Below are positions 25,696 through 35,000 of a DNA stretch of 64,000 nt, piece by piece. The first letter of the stretch is position 1, and each line of letters opens with the position of its first letter. Origin of the DNA: an uncultured Verrucomicrobiae bacterium (GTDB lineage: Bacteria; Verrucomicrobiota; Verrucomicrobiia; Limisphaerales; AAA164-E04); contig CALSPN010000003.1 in the NCBI GenBank assembly GCA_943788245.1, forward strand, positions 59,478 to 123,477, written 5' to 3'. The position numbers were made by a program, and so were the translations under genes. The notes beneath the pieces were generated by a model. That model was not told the origin of the DNA. It searched no databases and worked only from the letters and a program-made list of their open reading frames with translations.

Positions 25696-27258
25696 TTATT
25701 TAGCAAATTCAATACAGCGGGTTTCACGAATTACAGTAATGCGGATCTGTCCTGGGTATTGAAGTTCATCTTCAATTTTTCTAGCCAATTTGCGTGAAAG
25801 GTCGAAAGCTTGCTCATCACTGATAGAATCAGGCGAAACCACCACTCGCATTTCACGCCCTGCCTGTACTGCAAAGCATTTTTCGACACCATCAAAAGAT
25901 TTCCCAATATCTTCAAGGTTTTGAAGTCGCTGAATGTAGGTGGTCATGCTTTCCGATCGTGCGCCGGGTCTGGAGGCGCTGATCGCATCTGCGGCACTCA
26001 CGAGAATTCCATATACCGATGTGTGTGGAACTTCATCATGATGGGCTGCCACTGCATTAGCCACAGGATCTTTTTCTCCGTGGTTACGGATATAATCGGC
26101 TCCAATGATGGCATGTGAGCCTTCCATCTCATGGTTAATGGCCTTGCCAATGTCGTGCAATAAACCTGATTTTTTGGCATCCGTGACATCGACACCCAGC
26201 TCGATAGCCATCAGACCGGTAAGGTGTGCGACTTCGACTGAATGATTGAGCACATTTTGTGAAAAACTATTACGGAAGTGGAGCCTCCCCAGTGTTTTGG
26301 TGATTTCAGGATGCAATGGTGGAATCCCAGTTCGATATGTGGCTTCCTCACCGAGTCGAACGACGGTTTCTTCAATTTCTTCCTGAACCTTGTGAACCAC
26401 CTCTTCGATTCTGGATGGATGGATGCGACCGTCGGCAATCAAACGACTCATGGCTTCCCTGGCGATTTCCCTGCGAACGGGATCAAATGCTGATAAAACC
26501 ACCGCGTTGGGAGTGTCATCAATGAGTACTGTAACGCCTGTAGCCGCTTCGAAGGCACGTATATTTCGTCCTTCACGCCCAATAATCCTGCCTTTCAAGT
26601 CATCCCCAGTCAGAGCCACCGTCGATGTAGTGCAATCAAATGTGTGTTCGCCTGCGTATCTTTGAATTGCCAAGCTGATTATTTTGCGAGCTTCCGTTTC
26701 TGCATCCCGCTTGGCGTCCTCCATGATATGCCGACTCAGTTCTTGAGCATCTTTCAGACTTGTATGTTCAACTTCTTTCAGAAGGATCTCGCGTGCTTCG
26801 GTCTCGTTGAGCCTTGCGATCGCCTCCAGTTTTTCCCTGCCCTGGGTCATCTGATCCTTGAGCGTGGATTCCTGGTCTTTCAGGCGTTCCTGTTGGTCGA
26901 TAATACTGGAATGCTGGCTTTGGAGCATTTGCTCCTGTTTCACCAGGCCTTCAAGTTGACGATTGATCAATGATTCACGCTCATTGAGACGGGTTTCTTT
27001 TTGAGTGGCTTCGGAGCGCAGGCTTTTGATCTCATCCTCGGCTTGTGATTTCATTGCCAGGGTCTTGGATTCGGCGCTTTCTTTCGCACTGAAAAGCAAA
27101 TCATCAGCATCGACCTTTGCTTGCTGCAAAAGTGATACCCTGTCTTGCTGACATATCCGCTGCTGGCGTTGAGTCCAGAAATAGCAGCATATGCAACCCA
27201 AGAGTGAACCTACCGCAAGCCCAAGCAGTGATCCCGAATTCCAAACGGCAAATAACAT
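25696..27258 (-). CDS. rny: Ribonuclease Y
   Basis: An endoribonuclease that starts mRNA turnover at the membrane. From the N-terminus: one transmembrane segment (about 8-28), a long charged coiled coil (about 40-200), a KH RNA-binding domain ('GRIIGREGRNIRAFE') and an HD domain with 'LLHDIGKA'. The 520-residue length matches the family. The open frame includes a TTG at 27276, but ATG 27258 has an AAGGGTG ribosome site and starts just before the membrane segment. It lies 14 bases downstream of the formyltetrahydrofolate cyclo-ligase gene, so the two are likely one operon. Confidence 0.95.
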   Translation of the reverse strand: MLFAVWNSGSLLGLAVGSLLGCICCYFWTQRQQRICQQDRVSLLQQAKVDADDLLFSAKESAESKTLAMKSQAEDEIKSLRSEATQKETRLNERESLINRQLEGLVKQEQMLQSQHSSIIDQQERLKDQESTLKDQMTQGREKLEAIARLNETEAREILLKEVEHTSLKDAQELSRHIMEDAKRDAETEARKIISLAIQRYAGEHTFDCTTSTVALTGDDLKGRIIGREGRNIRAFEAATGVTVLIDDTPNAVVLSAFDPVRREIAREAMSRLIADGRIHPSRIEEVVHKVQEEIEETVVRLGEEATYRTGIPPLHPEITKTLGRLHFRNSFSQNVLNHSVEVAHLTGLMAIELGVDVTDAKKSGLLHDIGKAINHEMEGSHAIIGADYIRNHGEKDPVANAVAAHHDEVPHTSVYGILVSAADAISASRPGARSESMTTYIQRLQNLEDIGKSFDGVEKCFAVQAGREMRVVVSPDSISDEQAFDLSRKLARKIEDELQYPGQIRITVIRETRCIEFAK

Positions 27259-27272
27259 GACACGGTCACCCT

Positions 27273-27887
27273 TCAATCAAAGGCTTTCGCCACGATCGAT
27301 GGAGTGATGATCCAATCCATTTTCTGATCCAAAGTTTCGTGAGGAACCGACTCCAACCATTGGTGATTCAAGGCGACTCCAAAACGGACACCATCGAGCT
27401 TTGCCAGCAACCGGTCATAAAAACCTTTTCCCCTGCCCAGACGCCATCCGCGACTATCAAACGCCAAACCCGGTATTAAGGTCAAGTCCATGTGTGACGT
27501 ATTCACGATTGAGCATCTGGGGTTCGGTTCAAGAATTCCGAATTTTCCCGGAATTAAATCGTATTTTAAATCCCGGATGAGCACTGGGCTGTAGGTTTTG
27601 GATTCCGACTGATACTGTGGCAGATAGAGATTTTTCCCGCACTCCAAAATATCTTGAAGCAATGGAAAGATGTCCGGCTCATCTTTCATCGGCATGAACC
27701 CAAGTAACGACTCTGACTCATTCCAACATGGATGATGTCTTATTTTCTGGACGATTTCTCTTGATTGCTCTAGTCTTTGATTCTCCTTAACCCCTTTACT
27801 TTTAGTGTTTTGAGATAATCTAAGCAGTTCTTTTCTTTGGGAGATATGCTCGTCTTTTTCGACAGAATCGTTTGAGTTTTTGAACAT
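27273..27887 (-). CDS. 5-formyltetrahydrofolate cyclo-ligase
   Basis: Converts 5-formyltetrahydrofolate to 5,10-methenyltetrahydrofolate with ATP. The family signature is the C-terminal 'RLGRGKGFYDRLL', which forms the phosphate-binding loop, together with 'IPGLAFDSRGWRLG' just before it and an N-terminal basic helix. The frame is open upstream to 27962, but ATG 27887 gives 204 residues, close to the usual size. It is upstream of rny, a pairing also common for other bacteria's ygfA-type genes with unrelated partners. Confidence 0.88.
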   Translation of the reverse strand: MFKNSNDSVEKDEHISQRKELLRLSQNTKSKGVKENQRLEQSREIVQKIRHHPCWNESESLLGFMPMKDEPDIFPLLQDILECGKNLYLPQYQSESKTYSPVLIRDLKYDLIPGKFGILEPNPRCSIVNTSHMDLTLIPGLAFDSRGWRLGRGKGFYDRLLAKLDGVRFGVALNHQWLESVPHETLDQKMDWIITPSIVAKAFD

Positions 27888-27967
27888 ATTCTTAAAAATT
27901 ACCTTCCTTTTTGAACACGCCCCAGAGCATCGCAGTCGGAGATTAAGCTGACATATCCTCAAATAGC

Positions 27968-28307
27968 ATGAACAACTTCTACAAATCCACTCTAATGGTC
28001 GCCTTCTTCATGTTTAACGGTTCAAATCTCGCTCTACAAGCCAATGAGCATGATGAAAAATCGAACCTAAAAGCGCATCTATTACTAAATGAAAAAGAAA
28101 GTTGCTGATTTACGTGCGAAAGCGGCAGATCTCAAATCTCACGGCAAACATCAAACGGCCGAGGAGGTGATTCATGCATCCAAGGAACTTTATCAGCAAT
28201 TTAAGAAGCAATTAATTTCCAGTCCTCGAATCAGGCCTCATGTTTGCCTATCGTTTTCATTTTCGCGTTCAGACGCACGTGTAGCCGGTGCGTCTGGCCC
28301 TGCCTGA
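27968..28307 (+). CDS. Possible small exported helical protein, apparently frameshifted
   Basis: ATG 27968 opens a 46-codon frame with a signal-peptide-like start ('MNNFYKSTLMVAFFMFNG' then 'LALQA'). It stops at about 28106, but an overlapping frame from 28089 continues with a helical Lys/Ala-rich stretch ('VADLRAKAADLKSHGKH'). Removing one A from the five-A run at 28092-28096 joins them into one product of about 112 residues. I do not recognise the family. The C-terminal part enters a hairpin (28270-28296) and looks non-protein-like, so the true end is uncertain. Confidence 0.4.
28270..28296. repeat. Nine-base perfect inverted repeat
   Basis: Arms 28270-28278 and 28288-28296 are perfectly complementary around a nine-base loop. 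No T run follows on either strand, so it could be a weak terminator, a 3' stabilising structure or a binding site between convergent small frames. Confidence 0.45.
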
Positions 28308-28316
28308 TTCCATTGC

Positions 28317-28460
28317 CTAGGGAATCCCTCTGAAGTCGAAATATACTTCAGGCAGCATTTCACTGAGGATCATGGCTTTGTTGGCCATTTTCACTTCCCC
28401 TTTCCTGTGCCTGCCGAATGTCCAGATCAGGCCTGTTGGTCCCATCCCGAGCAAGGGCAT
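28317..28460 (-). CDS. Doubtful 47-residue ORF in the spacer before secA
   Basis: A minus-strand frame, open upstream of its ATG for about 15 more codons, encodes a basic then acidic peptide with 'MGPTGLIWTFGRHRKG' and 'MILSEMLPEVYFDF'. It reads more like protein than the surrounding frames, but I recognise no family and no ribosome site is evident. It may be a remnant. The rest of the 311-base spacer (28308-28619) holds no other feature I can support apart from the secA leader. Confidence 0.2.
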   Translation of the reverse strand: MPLLGMGPTGLIWTFGRHRKGEVKMANKAMILSEMLPEVYFDFRGIP

Positions 28461-28619
28461 GCAACGTGAATGGCTTGGTGTACTGACAAGATCATGTTCT
28501 GTGGCTGTTCAAATTTCTTAAATGCTTTGACGCAAACTTGTCTATCACCTACTTTTAACCGCTTGTTGCCAGTTCCTCGAGCCAGGCGCAATTGATGCAA
28601 ATACGCTTTATTCAACCCG

Positions 28620-31600
28620 ATGATTGGAACGGTAAAATCACTTTTTAAGAAAATTTTTGGAACATCTAATGACCGCGAAGTTCGCAAGTTTAGTCAGCTA
28701 GTCCCAAAAATTAATGAGATCGAAACGTCCCTTGAGAATGCGTCTGATGACGAGCTCAGGCAGAAGACTGCAGATTGGAAGGCGAAGCTCTCCAAGATTG
28801 AGGACAATGATCAGCTCGCGAAGGAGCTTGAGGAAATAATGCCTGAGGCCTTTGCTGTGGTGAAGAGCGTCTGTCGACGTCTTTGTGGTCAAGATGTTAT
28901 CGTTCGCGGGCACCCCATTCGTTGGGATATGATTCCTTTCGACGTGCAGCTTATTGGCGGGATGGCCCTGCACACGGGCAAAATTGCTGAAATGGCCACA
29001 GGTGAGGGTAAAACACTCGTTGGAACCTTGCCAGTGTATCTCAATGCGCTCACCTGTCGAGGAGTGCATGTGGTGACTGTAAATGATTACCTTGCTGCGC
29101 GTGACAGCGACTGGATGGGAGCAGTCTACAAGTTCCTTGGCTTGAGTGTCGGCTGTATCGTGCATGACCAGCCACCTGCCCTGCGTCGTGAGCAATACAA
29201 CTGCGACATCACCTACGGGACCAACTCTGAATTTGGTTTTGACTATCTGCGTGACAACGGGATGGCGACCAGTGTGGATGAACAGGTTCAACGGAGTCAT
29301 TACTTTGCAATTGTTGATGAAGTTGATTCCATTCTGGTGGATGAAGCTAGAACACCTCTGATCATCAGTGGTCCTGCAGTGGTCAACAATGACCATAGCT
29401 ACGATCAGATTAAACCGGTGATCCAATCATTGGTGACCCGTCAGCAGAAACTTTGCGATCAGTTCCTGAAGGGTGCCGAGGATGTGCTTGAGAAGTTGAA
29501 TTCAGAAGAGGGCGCTGCCGCAGAAATCAAGGAAGAGCTCCAAGATGAACTGGGGTTGCTCCTTTACAAATCCAAGCTTGGGCAACCGAGATCAGATCGT
29601 CTCCTAAGGATTCTGGAAAATCCGGATAATATCCGTTTGATGAACAAGGCTGAGTCGACCCTGCACACCGACCAGACCAAAAAACAACTCTACGCGCAGA
29701 AAGAGGAGTTGTTTTTTGCGATGGATGAAAAAAGTCACGACGCTGATTTGACCGAAAAAGGCCGTGGCTTTCTGAGTCCTGATGACAAGGATGCCTTTGT
29801 GTTGCCCGATTTGACCGAGATTTATCACGAAATAGATTCCGATCAAGCGCGTGATGTCAAGCAGCGCATGGATGCTAAGACAAAAGCGCAGGGAGACTTT
29901 GAGAAGAAAGCGCAACGCATCCATACCATCTCTCAGTTGCTCAAGGCGTATTGTCTCTACCAAAAGGATGTTCAATACGTTGTGCAAAACAACGAAGTTG
30001 TCATCGTCGACGAAAATACGGGGCGTATGATGACCGGACGCCGTTGGAGCGATGGGTTGCATCAGGCGGTGGAAGCCAAAGAGGGGGTTGAAATCAAGCG
30101 TGAAACTCAGACTTACGCCACCATCACCATCCAGAATTACTTCCGCATGTATACCAAACTCGCTGGTATGACGGGTACTGCGGAGACCGAAGCTAGTGAA
30201 TTTCTTGACATCTACAAATTAGGAGTATTGGTGATCCCGACCAACCGGCCCGTTGCTCGAAAGGATTCGAACGATTCCGTCTACAAAACCCGTCGTGAAA
30301 AATACCAGGCGGCAGCCCTTGGAAATTAAAGAAATCCACCAAAAAGGTCGTCCTATTCTGGTTGGAACCATATCCGTTGAAGTAAGTGAATTGATTTCAA
30401 AGCAGCTCAAAAAAGAGGGAATTATTCACGCTGTTCTAAACGCCAAATACCACCAGCAAGAAGCAGAAATCATCACGCGTGCGGGGCAGCGAGGCGGAGT
30501 CACGATTGCTACCAACATGGCAGGTCGCGGCACAGACATTAAACTCGGTCAGGGAGTTGCAGATCTTGGTGGGTTGCATGTTATAGGTACCGAAAGGCAT
30601 GAATCACGCCGTATCGACCGGCAGTTACGAGGTCGTTGTGCGCGTCAGGGCGATCCGGGTTCATCTCACTTCTTCATTTCGCTGGAGGATGACCTCATGC
30701 GTTTGTTCGGTTCTGACCGAATCGTGAAAGTCATGGAGCGAGTGGGGCTTGAAGAAGGTCAGGAGTTGGAACATCCGCTGTTGAACCGATCAATCGAGAC
30801 TGCTCAAAAGCGAGTCGAGCAACACAATTTCCAAATTCGAAAACGCACATTGGAATACGATGATGTGATGAACAAGCAGCGTGAAGTCATTTACGGTTTC
30901 CGCAATGAAGTGCTTGAATCAAACAATGTTCAGGATCAGTTGATGGATATCATGGAAGAGGTCACTGTTCAAAAAGTGCATCAATTTTCATCTTCCAACG
31001 AAGACATTCGCGAGTGGAATCTACGTGCCCTTCTCGATTGGGTAAATCTTAATTTCCCTCTGGGAATGCCCGAGGAAGAACTTATTGAGGCCGGTGACAC
31101 AGGCAAAGATGAACCTGTCGCAGGGAGTTTATATGATGGCATGAGTCCAGCGCAATTTGCGGTCGCTGCCTTTGTTTCAGACAATGTACGCAAGGCCTAC
31201 GAATTAAAAATCAGCGTTGAAAATGAAGATGCTCTGAAATCGATGGAACGCTTCACCATCCTGGGTGCGATCGACAAGCTCTGGCAGGAGCACCTCTACA
31301 GCATGGATGGTTTGCGCAACAGCATTGGCCTCCGTGCCTATGGTCAAAGAGATCCTTTGATCGAATACAAGAGTGAAGCATTCAAGATCTTTGATGAACT
31401 CATGGTGAATATCAAAACCGAGATTTGTCACAATATTTTCAGAAGTGCATCCAGCCTGATGGCTTTTCAGCAATTCCTGAGTAAGTTGCCTCAGCGAACG
31501 CACCATCAGGAAACGACAGCATTTGAAAAGCAGGAAATTAAAGATAAAAAGGGCAGCGAAGTCGTAAGTGAAGTCAACGAGGCCATCGCCAAGGCAACTC

Positions 31601-31689
31601 CGGTTCGCACTGGGCCCAAAGTGGGACGTAACGATCCATGTCCCTGCGGTAGTGGAAAAAAATACAAGCAATGTTGTGGTAAGTTGTAA
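28620..31689 (+). CDS. secA: Protein translocase ATPase SecA, interrupted by a single-base frameshift
   Basis: The motor ATPase of the Sec pathway. The N-terminal frame (28620 to about 30317) has the DEAD-like ATPase with Walker A 'MATGEGKT', '[15 protein letters not shown]' and the cross-linking domain; the rest continues in another frame with 'VGTISVE', '[14 protein letters not shown]' and '[16 protein letters not shown]'. Dropping one C from the CCC run at 30316-30318 gives 'KYQAAALEIKEIH' and a full protein of about 1022 residues. The C-terminus has the zinc-binding SecB-interacting tail '[16 protein letters not shown]'. As SecA is essential, a sequencing error is far more likely than a real break. 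Confidence 0.95.
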
Positions 31690-32048
31690 ATTTCCTTGAG
31701 GTTCACAATGAAGCAAGTCGTTAGCTTCATTCAACTGAATGGTATTTTTCCAATCTTTCTATCTCATTTTGGAGTGAATTAATGAAAGCGATAAAAAAGA
31801 CTCAATTGGCGGGTTTTAGCTTTATCGATAACGCTGAAGCATTATCTGCTTTAATCTAGCTTTCTTGGGTGGCTTTACTCTTAAACAGAGTGATTGCCTC
31901 GCTGAGCGATGCACTTCATCTGGTAAGTGAGACTAAAATCCGCTTGCAGAGGTAGAATGAATGCTTGAAAATGTAAATCTTTGAGGGATCTTAATGCTAA
32001 GCTGACATGAGAAAAATGGCCGATCTACTCTTTTCGCAAATTTAAATT
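31690..32048. other. Spacer between secA and the PFOR gene
   Basis: 359 bases. An 8-base inverted repeat (31707-31714 / 31724-31731) soon after secA may help to end transcription. A GGAG ribosome site precedes ATG 31782, which opens 25 codons to a TAG at 31857; the same frame then stays open for 31 more codons. I regard this as a leader peptide or decayed gene at most. Confidence 0.35.
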
Positions 32049-35000
32049 ATGGCAAATCAAACAACCGTGTCTAACACAAATGCCGCCAGTGGCGGGACTT
32101 CGCCCGAAAGCGGCGAGGGGAGCAAGCCAAAGTACCCCGGCATCCGACTGACTTGCAACGGTAATCAACTTGTTACCCAACACGTTGAAACCCGTATTAC
32201 CGAAGGCGGAATTTACTACCCTATCACCCCTTCAACGGAAGGAGGCGAAATCTATCAGCAGTCATTTGCTCAGGGCGAATTGAATGTATTCGGCCAACAG
32301 AAAATCGCCATCGAAACCGAAGGCGAACATGCGGCTCAAGGCGGAGCCACTGCATTCTCCATGACAGGTAAGCGTGCTGTCAACTTTACCTCCGGCCAAG
32401 GCATTGCTTATGCCATGGAGCAGTATTATCATGCTCCAGGCAAGGGTTCCACAATGGTGCTCGAAGTTGGTGCACGTGCCTTGACCAAGCACGCTCTCAA
32501 CGTTCACTGTGGTCACGACGATTTCTACGGAGCTCTGGATACAGGCTGGATCATGCTGATGGGTAAAACGGCTCAGCAGGCTGCCGATCAGGCTGTCATC
32601 CTTCGCAAAGTATGTGAGCTATCTCTCAATCCTGGAATGAACATTCAGGACGGTATGCTGACCACTCACTCAGAGAGAACCTACTATGCCCCCGAAGCAG
32701 ATTTCCTGCGGGAGTTCTTGGGTGCTCCTTGGGACATGATAGACAGTCCAACCCCCGCGCAGAACGAGTTGTTTGGCCCCAAACGTCGTCGTGTGCCCGA
32801 GATGATGGACCTAAAACATCCTGTCCTCCTCGGTCCAGTCCAAAACCAGGAGCACCACATGAATGGTGTCGTTGCTCGGCGTGACAACTTCAATGAACCG
32901 ATTCTTGGATTCCTCGAGGATGTATACAAAGAGTTTGGAGAATTAACAGGGCGACACTACGGCTTGGTATCTACTTACAAAACCGAGGACGCGGACACTG
33001 TATATGTGACACTTGGTTGCGCTGCAGAAAACATCGAAGAAGCGGTTGATCACCTGAGAGATAATGAGGGAGCCAAGGTGGGGTCCATGCATGTCAATGT
33101 GATTCGACCTTTCCCCGAAGCTGCCGTGATCAACGCACTTCGAGGCAAAAAGAACATCATCGTTCTTGAAAGAACAGATGAAGGCCTTTCCGGTGATAAC
33201 CCTCTCGCACGCGACATCCGTTGCGCCCTGAGCAAGGGTGTTGAGGCGCATCGCCACAAAGGGACATTGCCACCGATAAAACCTGAGGAAAGACCTCTCA
33301 TTTTCCGTGGCAGCTATGGTATTGGTAGTCGTGATTTTCGTCCGGAGCACGTGCTTGGCGCATACGAGTATACTCAAGGCAAGACCCATCGCAAAGATGG
33401 CAAGGGTGCTCATGACGGGGAGACCTTCTTTGTTCTAGGTGTGGATCATCCATACGCCGTTATATCCAAAGCTACTCCCTCGCTTCTGCCTAAAAAGGCT
33501 ATTGCAGTGCGTTTTCACTCCATAGGTGGCTGGGGAATGATCACTACCGGTAAAAACTTGGGATCAATCATTGGTGAATTCGGTGATGTTATTTCCAAGA
33601 AAGATCCGGCCTACGATGCCTTTGGGGCACTTGAAGATAAATTGTTCGTCAGTGCCAATCCGAAATATGGTTCAGAGAAAAAGGGTGCTCCAACGAATTA
33701 TTACCTCGTCGTTGCCCCCAAACCTATCCGAGTCAATTGCGAGTTGAACCATGTGGATGTTGTGCTTTGTTGCGATCCAAAAGCATTCACACACACCAAC
33801 CCTCTTGAAGGTTTGAACCCCGGTGGTTGCTTGGTCTGGGAATCCAGTGATTCCCCTGAAACCGCCTGGCAGAGAATTCCCAAAAAACACCGTCAATTCG
33901 TCAAAGACAACAACATTCGTATCTTTATCCTACCTGGTTTTCAGATTGCCCGTAACGCAACCTCAAGACAGGATCTTCAGCTGCGCATGCAAGGGAATTC
34001 CTTCTTGGGAGCGTTTTTCCGTGTTTCTGCCTTCCTTGATGACAATAGCATTAACGAAGCTCAGTTCCGGGATGTTGTTGAGAAGCAATATCAGAAAAAA
34101 TTCGGCCGATTCGGCGAAGCTGTTGTCTCCTCCAACATGGAAGTGATGACTCAGGGATTCAATCTAACCCAGGAAATCACATACGGAGAAGTTGAAGATG
34201 CTGATACCTCGAGTATGAGGCAGTCACCATTGGCGCCTCTCGGAGACCATGAAATAACTCCCACTGCAGGTTGTGCTGAATCAGGCTGTAGTTCCTGCGA
34301 GCCACCTGAGGAGCAACCTGAAAGGGCTCCCGTCCAAACTCTGGCAAAGTTCGATTCCGAGTACAGAAATGGTCTTGGTTACCACCAGCCAGCTGGTGCT
34401 TTGTCGGCAATGGGGGTCATGGCCTCGGGGACCGGTGCTACACAATCCAAGTATGTGGCCAGACGTGAAACTCCGGTTTACATCGCCGAAAATTGCACCC
34501 AATGCATGGAATGTATCACGGCTTGCCCGGATACTGCGCTACCGAACACTTCACAAGATGTTGAAACGATCCTGAGCACAGCCGCTCGTAATTATATCAA
34601 CAACCCTGAGGAGCGTGTTACCCTTCTGCAGGCCATTCCCGAGATTGAGAAACAATCTAGAGAACAGATGATAGAAAGTGTTCAGGCCAAAAGTGATAAG
34701 CCGTTCAGTGATATTGTCAGTGAGCTTGTAAATGGTCTCGAGAATATATCCGATGAAACCAAAAAAGAGTTCTCCGGCATCATCGCTCAACTGCCATTGG
34801 CATACAGCAACGTCACAGCAATATTTCGAGCTGTAGAAAAGAAAAGTCCCGGTAATGGCGGCTTGTTTTCTATTTTCGTATCGGATCTTTGCAAGGGGTG
34901 CGGCGAGTGTGTGCAGGTCTGCGGTGATCATGATGCTCTTCGAATGACTACGGAAACAGAGGAGTTGAATGCACAGCTGACAACAGCTCAAATATTCTCT

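Noticed and set aside
28015..28040. GGTTCAAATC sequence resembling a tRNA T-arm
   Set aside because: Lies within the small exported ORF and lacks the rest of a tRNA.
28698..29426. 242-codon minus-strand frame opposite secA
   Set aside because: Antisense shadow of the SecA ATPase region, with no protein-like motif.
31786..31846. Inverted repeat of seven bases near 31787/31840 as a riboswitch
   Set aside because: Loop is long and no known riboswitch core is recognisable.
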